A stretch of DNA of 64,000 nt from Bacillus sp. RAR_GA_16 (GCF_020165985.1 NZ_JAIUKZ010000007.1:186001-250000); one strand, 5' to 3'; shown: positions 18,057-27,866, counted from the stretch's first letter. Translations and numbers: made by a program. Notes: generated from the letters alone by a model not told the origin.

Positions 18057-18103
18057 TTTCTTATGATGGTTTTTTTAAAACAACAAAAGTGGAGGCATCC
18101 TAT

Positions 18104-18604
18104 ATGGAAATTGTAGTCGGTTCTCAGAATCCAGTAAAAATTGACGCTGTAAAAGCTCACTTTCATGGAGGGGTAAAAGGAGTGGAGGTTGATTCTGGCG
18201 TCGCCGATCAGCCATGGGGAGATGAAGAAACGCTTTTAGGGGCAAAACAACGAGCAAGAGCCGCACTGGATAGTAGTCAGGCTAGTATTGGAATTGGTCT
18301 TGAAGGTGGCGTTCAAGTAATAGATGGTATTTTATATGTGTGTAATTGGGGGGCTCTTGTTGATAAAAATGGCGCTGAAATCATCGCTGGTGGGGCAAGG
18401 TTTCCGCTTCCAGACACCATTAAACAAAAGCTTGAGGAAGGACAAGTGTTAGGTCCAGTCATTTCCGAGTATGCAAGTCGAGCGGATGTAAGTAAAAAAG
18501 AAGGCGCCATCGGGATTTTCACCAACGGCACCGTTTCTAGGACAGACATGTATGAACATCTTGTCTCTTTATTATTTGGTCAATATCAATTTCAACTTCG
18601 TTAA
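18104..18604 (+). CDS. DUF84 family inosine/xanthosine triphosphatase
   Basis: A 166-residue protein of the YjjX/DUF84 family, which hydrolyses non-canonical nucleoside triphosphates such as ITP and XTP. The N-terminus IVVGSQNPVKIDAVKAHF, the EETLLGAKQRARAAL segment near residue 48, GIGLEGGV near residue 67 and CNWGALVDKNG are family features. The ATG at 18104 lies eight bases after GGAGG; an in-frame GTG at 18089 overlaps that site and is less likely. The insertion sequence sits just upstream and may have changed its transcription. Its 3' end overlaps the converging ytoQ. Confidence 0.82.
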   Translation: MEIVVGSQNPVKIDAVKAHFHGGVKGVEVDSGVADQPWGDEETLLGAKQRARAALDSSQASIGIGLEGGVQVIDGILYVCNWGALVDKNGAEIIAGGARFPLPDTIKQKLEEGQVLGPVISEYASRADVSKKEGAIGIFTNGTVSRTDMYEHLVSLLFGQYQFQLR

Positions 18605-19047
18605 TTTGTTTCAAAAATATAAGATAGTGCTTTTAAAGCCTGCTCTGTGTTTTCAACAGTAACTTGTGCTTTGTTTGAGAGTTCTTTTAGTGGATGGTGA
18701 AGCGATTCAGGTCGAATCAGAATAAGTGGTTTTTGAAGAGAAATGGCTGTAGCTGCATCCATTGCGCTATTCCACTGCTTGTAATCTTCGCCAAAAAGAG
18801 CAATAACGACGTCTGACTTTTGAAGTAAGACGTGAGTTCGAAGATTGTTAATTTCAGATGCCGCTTCGTCTTTGAAAATCTTATTTGGCTGTTCGCCTTT
18901 AATCTCTTCACCGATGTTGTCTGAACGATCATGATTTTCCATAGGCCCAACAAATTGAATCGGTAGTTCCATCTTAATGGCCTTTTCTTTCAATTCATTT
19001 CGCCAATCATCGTGAATTTGTCCAGCAAGGTAAACCGTCAATTCCAT
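18601..19047 (-). CDS. ytoQ: YtoQ family protein
   Basis: A 148-residue protein of the YtoQ family, with a fold resembling nucleoside 2-deoxyribosyltransferases (LTVYLAGQIHDDWR at the N-terminus and DVVIALFGEDYKQWNSAMDAATAISLQKP in the middle). Its biochemical role is not established to my knowledge. The start ATG 19047 follows AAAGGAGG; the frame extends further upstream but without a better site. The length equals the B. subtilis protein. It converges with the DUF84 gene, overlapping by four bases. Confidence 0.85.
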   Translation of the reverse strand: MELTVYLAGQIHDDWRNELKEKAIKMELPIQFVGPMENHDRSDNIGEEIKGEQPNKIFKDEAASEINNLRTHVLLQKSDVVIALFGEDYKQWNSAMDAATAISLQKPLILIRPESLHHPLKELSNKAQVTVENTEQALKALSYIFETN

Positions 19048-19202
19048 GCGTAACGCCTCCTTTAATGTGGTCACGCTATTATTGTAGCATGGTCTTTTCA
19101 TTTATTCCCAGTAAAGAGATTAAGGGAGATTTATGACTTCACAGATCGACATAAAATCATGACTATACTAAAACAGAATAATCCGTTTGAAGGGAGAAAC
19201 AG

Positions 19203-20216
19203 ATGAAAGATTTTTTACAGAATAAAGGCATTACGCTTTCTCCGCGTGTGTATTTGATAACTGCATTAAGCTATATGGCGCTAGGCCTTTTTTCGTCGTT
19301 AATTATAGGTTTAATTCTTAAGACAATTGGTGCGCAAGTCTCCGCGCTTTCCTTTTTAACACCGATGGGGGAGTTAGCGATGAGCTTAATGGGTCCAGCC
19401 ATTGGAGTTGCAGTTGCTTATGGTCTTGGGGCACCACCTCTCGTATTGTTTGCAGCTATTCTAGCAGGAGCGGCTGGAGCTGAACTTGGTGGTCCTGCGG
19501 GAAGTTACGTTGCAGCGATTGTCGCTTCTGAAGCTGGGAAGCTTGTTTCGAAATCAACAAAGTTAGACATTATTGTGACCCCATTAATAACCATTTTTGC
19601 TGGATATGGGACAGCTACTCTCATCGGACCTGGAATCCAAACGCTTCTTACAAATTTTGGTTCAATCATCATGTGGGCTACTGAACAACGGCCAATTATT
19701 ATGGGGATTATCGTTGCTGTGCTAATGGGGCTTGCATTAACGGCACCTATCTCAAGTGCTGCAATAGCCATTATGCTTGGGTTAGAAGGTATTGCGGCGG
19801 GGGCAGCGACGATTGGTTGTGCTGCTCAGATGATTGGATTTGCTGTTAGTAGCTATCGAGAAAACGGGTTAGGTGGTTTCATTGCCCAGGGAATTGGAAC
19901 TTCCATGCTACAAGTTGCCAATATTGTACGAAATCCGTGGATACTTCTGCCACCTACATTGGCTGGTGCCATCCTTGCTCCAATAGGAAGTGGTTGGCTT
20001 TCTTTGTTGAATAATCCTTCTGGTGCAGGAATGGGTACGAGTGGTTTCATAGGTCAAATTATGACGCTTAACGTGATGGGTACTGGTGGGGACATTTGGT
20101 TAGCGATCGTGATGTTGCATTTTGTTGGACCAGCAATAATAAGTCTGTTAATATCCGAGGTAATGAGAAAAAAAGGACTGATTCGTCCTGGAGATATGAA
20201 GATACAAACAGATTAA
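19203..20216 (+). CDS. PTS EIIC-like membrane protein (PTS_EIIC_2 type)
   Basis: A 337-residue polytopic membrane protein with about nine hydrophobic segments, rich in Gly and Ala, resembling the stand-alone 'PTS sugar transporter subunit IIC' family of Firmicutes. Motifs seen are GAAGAELGGPAGSYVAAIVASEAGKL near residue 95 and LTAPISSAAIAIMLGLEG near residue 179. No EIIA or EIIB domain or gene is adjacent, so a classical sugar PTS role is doubtful and the substrate is unknown. The start ATG 19203 follows AAGGGAG. ytpP follows by 15 bases, suggesting one operon. Confidence 0.75.
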   Translation: MKDFLQNKGITLSPRVYLITALSYMALGLFSSLIIGLILKTIGAQVSALSFLTPMGELAMSLMGPAIGVAVAYGLGAPPLVLFAAILAGAAGAELGGPAGSYVAAIVASEAGKLVSKSTKLDIIVTPLITIFAGYGTATLIGPGIQTLLTNFGSIIMWATEQRPIIMGIIVAVLMGLALTAPISSAAIAIMLGLEGIAAGAATIGCAAQMIGFAVSSYRENGLGGFIAQGIGTSMLQVANIVRNPWILLPPTLAGAILAPIGSGWLSLLNNPSGAGMGTSGFIGQIMTLNVMGTGGDIWLAIVMLHFVGPAIISLLISEVMRKKGLIRPGDMKIQTD

Positions 20217-20231
20217 TTTAGGAGGTTCATC

Positions 20232-20546
20232 ATGAAAAAATTTGAAAAGCATGAAGAATATTTAGAAGCAATTAAAGAAGGAAAATCGATTTTTCTTTTT
20301 TCAGCAGATTGGTGTCCAGATTGTCGCGTCATTGAACCCTTTCTACCAGAGTTAGAAGAAAAGTATGGTGACATGGATTTTTATTACGTTGATCGAGATG
20401 ACCATATTGAGCTATGTCAGGAAATGGACATTTTTGGTATTCCAAGCTTTGTTGCATTTAAAGATGGGGAAGAGACTGGCCGTTTTGTAAGTAAGATGCG
20501 AAAAAGTAAAGAAGAAATTGAAGAATTTCTTACAAGTGTAAACTAA
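20232..20546 (+). CDS. ytpP: Thioredoxin-like protein YtpP
   Basis: A 104-residue thioredoxin-fold protein with the redox motif WCPDC near residues 27-31 and the cis-proline segment GIPSFVAF near residue 75. It is cytoplasmic, without a signal peptide. The Cys-Pro-Asp-Cys active site differs from canonical CGPC, so redox partners may differ. The start ATG 20232 follows TAGGAGG. It is followed by a terminator. Confidence 0.9.
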   Translation: MKKFEKHEEYLEAIKEGKSIFLFSADWCPDCRVIEPFLPELEEKYGDMDFYYVDRDDHIELCQEMDIFGIPSFVAFKDGEETGRFVSKMRKSKEEIEEFLTSVN

Positions 20547-20622
20547 TTCTCATTAAGAACGTAATTTGGTGATTTAAGTTCAGAAGGATCATCAATCATG
20601 AATAAAGTAACATTATCATCGG

Positions 20623-20655
20623 ACAAAGCTATGCCTGACATAGCTTTGTTTTTTT
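20623..20655 (+). terminator. Terminator after ytpP
   Basis: ACAAAGCTATG (20623-20633) and CATAGCTTTGT (20639-20649) form an 11-bp stem with a five-base loop and a T run. Confidence 0.85.
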
Positions 20656-20707
20656 ATTCCGTTGATTCATGGTATGATAAGGTGACGTCGTATAGGGTGG
20701 TGAAAGT

Positions 20708-21505
20708 ATGGAACCAAAAGATATGAAAAAATTGCTCGAAAAACGTCTTCAGCAAGAGGAACGTGAGCTTACATACAATCAAAAAGAAGAGAAACTAAGA
20801 GTAGAAGACCGTTCTACTGGAAAAGGAATAAGTCTTGGACTAAAAGGACTCGCTGCAAAGTATGAAGAACGAGGTGAGAAAATCCTTGAGGAAGTGGTCC
20901 ATCACGTTGAAGAAACCTTAAAGGTAATGAATGAAAAACATGAATTAACCGGGAAGGAAAGTCAGATCTTTCCGGTCATTCGTTCTGGCTCATTTGCATC
21001 TGAGACTGAACAGGGGGTTCCGTTTGTGTATGAAGAGCATACGGCTGAGACGCGAATTTATTATGCCCTTGATTTAGGGAACTCCTATCGACTCATCGAT
21101 CAAGATTGGCTCGAAAAAGAAGGATGGACGAAGGAAGCCTTACATGAAGTTTCGCTGTTTAATTTAAGAGGATTGTCTACCGATGTAAAAGCAGATACGG
21201 TTGCTGGAAATACATTCTATTTCCTAAATACCAATGATGGATATGATGCAAGTCGGATTTTAAATGACTCTTTACTCGAACGTATGGCTAAACAGGCAAA
21301 GGGTGAATTGGCTGTAGCCGTTCCGCATCAGGATGTCCTTGTGTTTGCAGATATTGAGAATGAACGTGGCTATGATGCGCTCGCCCAGTTAACGATGCAT
21401 TTCTTTTCAAGTGGTCTCGTACCTGTAACAGGCCTACCGTTTATGTATGAAGATGGAAAGCTAGAGCCCATCTTTATCATGGCAAAAAACAAACCAAAAA
21501 AATAA
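20708..21505 (+). CDS. ytpQ: DUF1444 protein YtpQ
   Basis: A 265-residue soluble protein of the DUF1444/YtpQ family, function unknown. Features are IFPVIRSGSFASE near residue 95, YALDLGNSYRLID near 120 and VPHQDVLVFADIENERGYDAL near 200. The start ATG 20708 follows GGTGG. It lies just upstream of ytpR and sftA, as in B. subtilis, and may be co-transcribed with ytpR, which starts 28 bases later. Confidence 0.87.
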   Translation: MEPKDMKKLLEKRLQQEERELTYNQKEEKLRVEDRSTGKGISLGLKGLAAKYEERGEKILEEVVHHVEETLKVMNEKHELTGKESQIFPVIRSGSFASETEQGVPFVYEEHTAETRIYYALDLGNSYRLIDQDWLEKEGWTKEALHEVSLFNLRGLSTDVKADTVAGNTFYFLNTNDGYDASRILNDSLLERMAKQAKGELAVAVPHQDVLVFADIENERGYDALAQLTMHFFSSGLVPVTGLPFMYEDGKLEPIFIMAKNKPKK

Positions 21506-21533
21506 TAACTGTATAATAAAGGAGTTCAGGAAG

Positions 21534-22145
21534 ATGAATATGTTTTACAATAAAGAAGGCGTAGGAGATACTTTAATCGTAACTTTAGGCAGTACAGAAA
21601 GAGAAGATAAGGCTGTAGAACGAAACGGAAATGTTGCTCGAATCTACAGTAAAGAAACAAGCGAGACAATTGGCTATAATTTATTTCAATTTTCATCTCA
21701 TCATGAGCTATCAAGCAACGGTGTTGTAGAAGAAAGCGAGGAACTTGTTTCAACAGTGAATCGTGCGATTAAAGACAGCGGCTTTCATGATGTGCTCGTT
21801 TATGACGCCTCTCCTAAGTTTGTTGTTGGTTATGTAGAAGAAATGGAGAAACACCCGAATGCTGATAAATTAAATATTTGTCAGGTGGATATTGGTGGAG
21901 AAGAGAAGCTACAAATTGTTTGCGGTGCACCAAATGTGGATCAAGGTCAAAAGGTTGTTGTGGCGAAAGTTGGAGCTGTCATGCCATCAGGTATGATTAT
22001 TAAAGATGCCAACTTGCGCGGGATTGAATCAACGGGAATGATCTGTTCTGCTAAAGAACTTGATTTGCCAGATGCTCCGAAAGAAAAAGGCATTCTTATT
22101 CTTCCAGATGATTATGAAGTTGGTTCTGAATTTAAAGCCTACTAG
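21534..22145 (+). CDS. ytpR: tRNA-binding domain protein YtpR
   Basis: A 203-residue protein with an N-terminal unknown domain and a C-terminal EMAP/PheT-type tRNA-binding OB fold (about residues 92-200). The latter is marked by EKHPNADKLNICQVDIGG, CGAPNVDQGQKVVVAKVGA, and IRGIESTGMICS-like residues near 160. This domain is shared with the phenylalanyl-tRNA synthetase beta chain, but no synthetase domain is present. The start ATG 21534 follows AAAGGAG. A terminator overlaps the stop codon. Confidence 0.9.
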   Translation: MNMFYNKEGVGDTLIVTLGSTEREDKAVERNGNVARIYSKETSETIGYNLFQFSSHHELSSNGVVEESEELVSTVNRAIKDSGFHDVLVYDASPKFVVGYVEEMEKHPNADKLNICQVDIGGEEKLQIVCGAPNVDQGQKVVVAKVGAVMPSGMIIKDANLRGIESTGMICSAKELDLPDAPKEKGILILPDDYEVGSEFKAY

Positions 22146-22167
22146 AAAATTTTCTAGTAGGTTTTTT
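22139..22167 (+). terminator. Terminator overlapping the ytpR stop
   Basis: CTACTAGAAAA and TTTTCTAGTAG are a perfect 22-base palindrome (22139-22160) that includes the ytpR stop codon, followed by six T. Confidence 0.8.
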
Positions 22168-22340
22168 CTTTCGAGAAAATCGGGTATAGAATATATTGAA
22201 CTTATTTTTACTGATTTAGACGAAGAACTTTCTTTTTTTACGAAAGATTTTAGAAAGAGCCTTACAATGGTAGGGGAGTTTCCGATAAAATAGAAGAATA
22301 GCGCGCTCTAAAAGGGCCTAATTAGAAAAGGTGATTGTAA

Positions 22341-25124
22341 TTGGATAATAATTGGTTTAAGAAAGTGTGGAGTAAACTATTTGATCTTGAAGAGGAAGAC
22401 GAGACGGAGCGAAGAGAAGTAGAAGAAAAAGAACCCAAATCTTTAAAGGAACGCCAAGATCGTAAACATTCAATTGGGCGGATGGAAAGTGCCAATCGAA
22501 AGAATGAAGCAAGGATTGTTCATCACTATCCAAGAGAAGGGAACTTTCGTTTTCCATTAATTCCTGATCAATCAACTAAAAAAACGACTAACAAAACCAA
22601 AAACGAAGATCGAAACGAGATAGATCAAAAGAAAAAAGAGAAAAGCGGTTCAAATAGGACAAGGTCAGAAAATGCAGCTCCAAAAATGACGCCATCCAAA
22701 AAAGAAAATACTACAAGGAAAAGCGTAAAAGATGGACTTTCAAATAAAGAGGATTCAAGCAACAAAAAGTTTTCAGGCGTTAATTTTAAACCATCTGAAA
22801 TACCTTCTCCCATTTATGGATTTAGCAAACGACCAGTAGTTGAAAAGATGGAAGACGCAGCAAAGAAAGCGAATCCTAGCCCACGTTATACACCACTTGA
22901 TAAAAGTGATGTCATCGACAAACTTATTCAGGAACCAACGCCGTATTCTGTAACGGAAGAGCAAGATGTACCATCTCTCTTAGAAGAATCAACAAGGGAG
23001 ATAGATGACAATTCCTTGAACGAATGGTTACCATCCAACGATGATAAGCCTGATGAGCTAGTTGGAAATAATACGGCAATTGAAAAGGAAGAAAAGCAAG
23101 AAAAGCAAGAAACATTTGAAGTAAATGAACTTAAGTGGCAAGATCATGAACGTGATGTGGAAGAGGAGAGCTTCGACAATCTGAATCTTCCATTGTTGAG
23201 CAAATTAGATGACGAGCAAGAGGAATTATCATTTCATGAAAATGATTTAATTGAAAACCATATGGATGATAAAGAAGAGTTCCAAGAAGAAAAGAATGAA
23301 GAGTCGCCTGTAAGCGTTTTTGAAAATGAACTCAGAGCAAAAGATAACGCTCCTATTATTGAAGAGTCAGATGAGTATTCAGAAGCAGAAGATGAAGCAT
23401 TAAACGTAGATGAGTTAGAAGGCACGAAATTGGACGAAGAGGAAGAACCTGTAGAAGAAGACGCAATTGAGCAGCATAAGGTTAGCAGCGAAACGGAAGA
23501 GAAAGTTCATCAACAAGTGATAGAACCTATCGATGAACAGAACCAAGAAACTGAAAAGATAACTCCTACTCTACAAGATCAGTCTCCCAAACAAACTTAT
23601 CGGGAGGAAAGTCCTCCTAAACCACAAGTACCTTATAATGTAATGATGCTTGCAAACGATCGTCGCCATGTAACGAAAAAACCTGGAACAGGTGCTGACT
23701 ATAAACTTCCTCCTATCTCGCTTCTTGATATTCCCCCTCGGAATGAAGGTAGTGATGATCAGTGGCTGGAGGAACAGCGAGAATTATTGGAGTCTACACT
23801 AGCGAACTTTAATGTACAAGCTAAAGTAGTTGGTGCAACGATGGGACCGACGGTTACGCGTTTCGAAGTGCAGCCGAGTCCAGGTGTTAAGGTAAACAAA
23901 ATCACGAATTTGAGTGATGATATTAAACTTAGCCTAGCTGCACGGGACATTCGGATGGAAGCGCCAATTCCAGGGAAAAATGCAATTGGAATTGAAGTGC
24001 CGAACCCTACAAGTAAGCCGGTTTTCATTAGAGAAATTGTGCGAAGTGGAGCGTTCCAATCTGAAGGTTCTCTATTAAATGCTGCACTTGGTTTCGATAT
24101 CGCTGGAGAAGCCAAAATAACTGATATACAGAAAATGCCCCACGGTCTCATTGCGGGCGCAACAGGATCAGGTAAAAGTGTATGCATCAACTCCATATTG
24201 GTTAGTTTGTTACTAAAAGCAAACCCGAATGATGTGAAAATGATGCTCATTGATCCAAAAATGGTAGAGCTAGCACCTTATAATGGCCTGCCACACCTCG
24301 TGACACCTGTTATTAATGATGTAAAAGAAGCGACTACAGCGTTGAAATGGGCCGTTGACGAAATGGAAGAGCGGTATGAGAAATTTGCTGCTGCAGGGGT
24401 TCGAGATATTAAACGGTATAATGAGCGTGCAATTAACCACGGCGAGCCTCAGCACAAACTTCCATATATCGTCATTGTCATTGATGAACTAGCCGATTTG
24501 ATGATGGTGTCGCCACAGGATGTAGAAGATGCTATTTGTCGAATTGCTCAAAAGGCAAGAGCATGCGGCATCCACCTGCTTGTAGCAACACAAAGACCGT
24601 CTGTTGATGTGATAACTGGGCTAATTAAAGCAAATATTCCAACTCGAATTGCTTTTTCCGTTTCCTCGCAAATCGATTCAAGAACCATACTTGATACAAG
24701 TGGTGCGGAAAAACTACTTGGTAAAGGGGATATGCTATGTCTTGAGAACGGCTCATCAAAACCTGTTCGTTTACAAGGAAACTTTGTATCAGACGAGGAA
24801 ATTGAGCGAGTCACTTCCTATGTACGAAAACAGCGTAAGCCCAACTATTTGATTAAGAAAGAAGATTTAATGAAAAAACAACAGTATGATGACCAAGAAG
24901 ATGATTTGTTTGAGGAAGCATGCATGTGGGCTCTTGAACAAGGTCAGGCATCATCCTCAGCCCTACAGCGTCGCTTTAGAATCGGATTCAATCGTGCAGC
25001 AAGACTTATTGAAATGATGGAAGAGCGTGGATTAGTTTCCGAAGCGATGGGAAGTAAGCCACGAAGTATTTTAATGAGTAAAGCTGATTTTGAAGAGACA
25101 TTCTTAAAAGATATGCACGTTTAG
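22341..25124 (+). CDS. sftA: DNA translocase SftA (FtsK/SpoIIIE family, soluble)
   Basis: Septum-associated DNA pump that clears DNA from the closing division septum. The 927-residue protein lacks the N-terminal transmembrane segments of FtsK/SpoIIIE, as SftA does. Residues about 1-440 are a long, highly charged, low-complexity Glu/Lys/Ser linker. The motor follows, with Walker A GATGSGKS near residue 606 and Walker B VIVIDELADLMM near residue 712. The C-terminal DNA-reading gamma domain is near 855-925 (SSALQRRFRIGFNRAARLIE). The start is TTG 22341, five bases after AAAGGTGA. Confidence 0.93.
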   Translation: MDNNWFKKVWSKLFDLEEEDETERREVEEKEPKSLKERQDRKHSIGRMESANRKNEARIVHHYPREGNFRFPLIPDQSTKKTTNKTKNEDRNEIDQKKKEKSGSNRTRSENAAPKMTPSKKENTTRKSVKDGLSNKEDSSNKKFSGVNFKPSEIPSPIYGFSKRPVVEKMEDAAKKANPSPRYTPLDKSDVIDKLIQEPTPYSVTEEQDVPSLLEESTREIDDNSLNEWLPSNDDKPDELVGNNTAIEKEEKQEKQETFEVNELKWQDHERDVEEESFDNLNLPLLSKLDDEQEELSFHENDLIENHMDDKEEFQEEKNEESPVSVFENELRAKDNAPIIEESDEYSEAEDEALNVDELEGTKLDEEEEPVEEDAIEQHKVSSETEEKVHQQVIEPIDEQNQETEKITPTLQDQSPKQTYREESPPKPQVPYNVMMLANDRRHVTKKPGTGADYKLPPISLLDIPPRNEGSDDQWLEEQRELLESTLANFNVQAKVVGATMGPTVTRFEVQPSPGVKVNKITNLSDDIKLSLAARDIRMEAPIPGKNAIGIEVPNPTSKPVFIREIVRSGAFQSEGSLLNAALGFDIAGEAKITDIQKMPHGLIAGATGSGKSVCINSILVSLLLKANPNDVKMMLIDPKMVELAPYNGLPHLVTPVINDVKEATTALKWAVDEMEERYEKFAAAGVRDIKRYNERAINHGEPQHKLPYIVIVIDELADLMMVSPQDVEDAICRIAQKARACGIHLLVATQRPSVDVITGLIKANIPTRIAFSVSSQIDSRTILDTSGAEKLLGKGDMLCLENGSSKPVRLQGNFVSDEEIERVTSYVRKQRKPNYLIKKEDLMKKQQYDDQEDDLFEEACMWALEQGQASSSALQRRFRIGFNRAARLIEMMEERGLVSEAMGSKPRSILMSKADFEETFLKDMHV

Positions 25125-25268
25125 TGCATATCTTTTCTACTTGTTTTATGTAGCCTGTTTCTATATGATAAATAGTGTTAAGCTAATGTTAAATTATAGT
25201 CAGTTAAGTGAATGGTTGAACATAGAGAGCTCACATTCGAATGACGAAACTACTTGAAGGAGCCCATT

Positions 25269-26366
25269 ATGAAAGAAATTGAACTTAAAATGCAAGGAAA
25301 AATAAAAAGACTTACGAACCGGACGTTTAAATTTGATAAGCGTGTCGGAGAAGGCTGGTTTTCTGCTGTTTATTTTCTTAAAACGTGCGAAATCGTAGAA
25401 GAGTTCAAACCAGATAACATCGTTACAATGCAGTTTTTTCAAAAGCATAATGCTGTTCTTTGTGGTTCAGATGAAGCAATAGCCCTCATTAAAACATTTG
25501 CGAAGGATCCTGATTCCTTAGAAATTGAATCTCTTAAAGATGGCGATAAGATTTCTCCATTCGAAACCGTTTTAAAAATTAAAGGCCCTTATCAAAATTT
25601 TGGTTTTCTAGAAGGAATTATTGATGGTATTCTGGGCAGAAGAACGTCTGTAGCGACGAATGTTTATCATGTAGTAAAGGCTGCGCGATCATCAGGAATC
25701 CAAAAACCAGTTATTTTCATGGGTGATCGAGATGATCACTATACGCAACAAGCAGGTGATGGATATGCTTCGCACATTGGCGGTTCAACTGCTCAGGCTA
25801 CGCATGCGATGAATGAATGGTGGGGTAAAAGAGGTATGGGGACAATGCCACACGCTCTTATTCAACTGTTCAAAGGTGATGTGGTTGAAGCTTCGAAAGC
25901 CTACTATGCGAAATATCCTGAGGATGAATTAATTGCACTAGTCGATTACAACAATGATGTTATTACAGATTCATTAAAAGTAGCAAGAGAATTTGGAGAG
26001 ACATTGAAAGGCGTACGAGTCGATACATCACGCACAATGGTTGATCAGTATTTCTGGAGAAATCCTGACGTTTTAGGAACATTTGATCCAAGAGGCGTTA
26101 ATGCTGAACTAATATTCGCCCTAAGAGAAGCGCTTGATCATGAAGGGTTCAATCATGTCAAAATTGTTGTTAGTGGAGGCTTTACGGAAGAAAGAATCAG
26201 AACGTTCGAATCACAGAATGTTCCTGTTGATATTTATGGCGTAGGTAGCAGTTTGCTTAAAGTAGATATCGGGTTTACTGGAGATAATGTGATTCTAGAT
26301 GATGAACCTGAAGCAAAAGCTGGCAGAAAATATCGACATAACCCGCGTTTAGAGCGTGTTGAATAA
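25269..26366 (+). CDS. Nicotinate phosphoribosyltransferase
   Basis: NAD salvage enzyme joining nicotinate and PRPP to give nicotinate mononucleotide. The 365-residue protein is the short form of the family. It shows FKFDKRVGEGWFSAVYFLKT near residue 20, FMGDRDDHYTQQAGDGYA near 155, GGSTAQATHAMNEWWG near 175, LVDYNNDVITDSL near 222 and VSGGFTEERIRTF near 300. The start ATG 25269 follows GAAGGAG; the longer frame from a TTG at 25254 overlaps that site. It lies between sftA and murC, which are neighbours in B. subtilis, so this looks like a lineage-specific insertion or retention. I do not give a symbol because pncB usually denotes the longer paralogue. Confidence 0.85.
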   Translation: MKEIELKMQGKIKRLTNRTFKFDKRVGEGWFSAVYFLKTCEIVEEFKPDNIVTMQFFQKHNAVLCGSDEAIALIKTFAKDPDSLEIESLKDGDKISPFETVLKIKGPYQNFGFLEGIIDGILGRRTSVATNVYHVVKAARSSGIQKPVIFMGDRDDHYTQQAGDGYASHIGGSTAQATHAMNEWWGKRGMGTMPHALIQLFKGDVVEASKAYYAKYPEDELIALVDYNNDVITDSLKVAREFGETLKGVRVDTSRTMVDQYFWRNPDVLGTFDPRGVNAELIFALREALDHEGFNHVKIVVSGGFTEERIRTFESQNVPVDIYGVGSSLLKVDIGFTGDNVILDDEPEAKAGRKYRHNPRLERVE

Positions 26367-26374
26367 GCAATATG

Positions 26375-26401
26375 AGACAGGAACACGATCCTGTCTTTTT
26401 T
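26375..26401 (+). terminator. Terminator before murC
   Basis: AGACAGGA (26375-26382) and TCCTGTCT (26389-26396), followed by T. It separates the phosphoribosyltransferase gene from murC. Confidence 0.85.
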
Positions 26402-26436
26402 GCGCCCGTAGGTCTCATTTAGTTTAATGAATGGTA

Positions 26437-26466
26437 TTGTAGACCTGTCTCTCTTTCTGCTATAAT
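26437..26466 (+). promoter_or_regulatory. SigA-type promoter upstream of murC
   Basis: TTGTAG at 26437-26442, 18-base spacer, perfect TATAAT at 26461-26466, about 95 bases before murC. Confidence 0.6.
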
Positions 26467-26561
26467 GTAGAATTGAAAAGAAATGCAGCGCATACTTGTA
26501 ATACCATCATATACTAAAAAAAGGTTAAGCGGAGAAGAAATGAAAGTGTGGAGGTTCTGAA

Positions 26562-27866
26562 ATGACTATATATCACTTTGTTGGCATTAAGGGATCCGGG
26601 ATGAGCGCTCTTGCACAAATCCTCAGCGATATTGGATACAGTGTACAAGGCTCAGACGTAGAGAAGAGATTCTTTACCCAGGAGGCTTTAGAACAAAAAG
26701 GTATTACAATTCTCCCATTCGGAGAAGAAAATATTAAAGAAGACATGACGATTATCGCAGGTAATGCTTTTGATGATCAGCATGAAGAGTTAGTGAAAGC
26801 AAGAGAGATGAACCTTCCTGTCTATCGTTACCATAAATTTCTTGGCGACTTTATTCAAAAGTTCACTAGTATTGCTGTAACAGGTTCCCATGGTAAAACT
26901 TCAACAACTGGTTTGTTATCTCACGTTGTTGGAGCAGCAGAACCAACATCTTATCTTATTGGAGATGGAACTGGAAGTGGCGTGAAGGACAGCCAATACT
27001 TTGTTTTTGAAGCATGTGAATACCGTCGTCACTTTTTAGCCTACCAGCCGGATTATGCTATTATGACAAATATTGATTTTGATCATCCAGATTATTTTGC
27101 AGATGTCGATGATGTCTTTTCAGCTTTTCAAGAAATGGCGATGCTCGTAAAAAAAGGCATCATTGCATATGGTGATGATTCGTATCTTCAGCAAATTCAA
27201 ACAAAGGTACCAGTTGTCTTCTATGGCTTTGATGATCAAAATGATTTTCAAGCTACAAATATTAAGATCGATGAGAACGGTACAACTTTTGACGTGCATG
27301 TTCGTGATGATTATTATCGTACGTTCCAAATTCCAATGTATGGGAAGCACAATGTGCTGAACGCTCTAGCTGTGGTCGCACTTTGCCATTATGAAAATCT
27401 TCCAGGTGATGCAGTGGCTGCTCAGTTAGCGAACTTCAAAGGTGTGAAGAGAAGATTTACAGAAAAAATAGTCGATGGTCAGGTACTCATTGATGATTAC
27501 GCGCATCATCCAACTGAAATTAAAGCGACGATTGAATCTGCTCATCAGAAATACCCGAACCGTGAAGTTGTAGCCATTTTCCAGCCGCATACTTTTACAA
27601 GAACAAAAACGTTTCTAAATGAATTTGCGGATGTGTTAAAAGAAGCTGATGTTGTCTATCTTTGCGATATTTTCGGATCGGCTCGAGAAGATGCTGGGCA
27701 ATTATCAATCGATCAGCTAATCGAAAAAATTCCAAATGCTCATATGATCTCAGAAGAATCCATTCAGCAGTTAAATGAACATGAAAGTGGTGTCCTACTT
27801 TTCATGGGAGCTGGAGATATTCAAAAGTATCAAGAAGCATATGAAACAGAAAAAGCATCCATCTAA
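26562..27866 (+). CDS. murC: UDP-N-acetylmuramate--L-alanine ligase MurC
   Basis: Essential cytoplasmic Mur ligase adding L-alanine to UDP-MurNAc with ATP. The 434-residue protein has the N-terminal [19 protein letters not shown] Rossmann segment, the P-loop [14 protein letters not shown] near residue 107, [13 protein letters not shown] near 149, and the C-terminal [14 protein letters not shown] near 310 with FQPHTFTRT. The start ATG 26562 follows GTGGAGG. The length is normal. murC is solitary, away from the dcw cluster, as in B. subtilis. Confidence 0.96.
   Translation: MTIYHFVGIKGSGMSALAQILSDIGYSVQGSDVEKRFFTQEALEQKGITILPFGEENIKEDMTIIAGNAFDDQHEELVKAREMNLPVYRYHKFLGDFIQKFTSIAVTGSHGKTSTTGLLSHVVGAAEPTSYLIGDGTGSGVKDSQYFVFEACEYRRHFLAYQPDYAIMTNIDFDHPDYFADVDDVFSAFQEMAMLVKKGIIAYGDDSYLQQIQTKVPVVFYGFDDQNDFQATNIKIDENGTTFDVHVRDDYYRTFQIPMYGKHNVLNALAVVALCHYENLPGDAVAAQLANFKGVKRRFTEKIVDGQVLIDDYAHHPTEIKATIESAHQKYPNREVVAIFQPHTFTRTKTFLNEFADVLKEADVVYLCDIFGSAREDAGQLSIDQLIEKIPNAHMISEESIQQLNEHESGVLLFMGAGDIQKYQEAYETEKASI

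Noticed and set aside
22060-22293. 77-codon ORF spanning the end of ytpR and the gap before sftA
   Set aside because: It starts inside ytpR in another frame, crosses the ytpR terminator, and has no Shine-Dalgarno.
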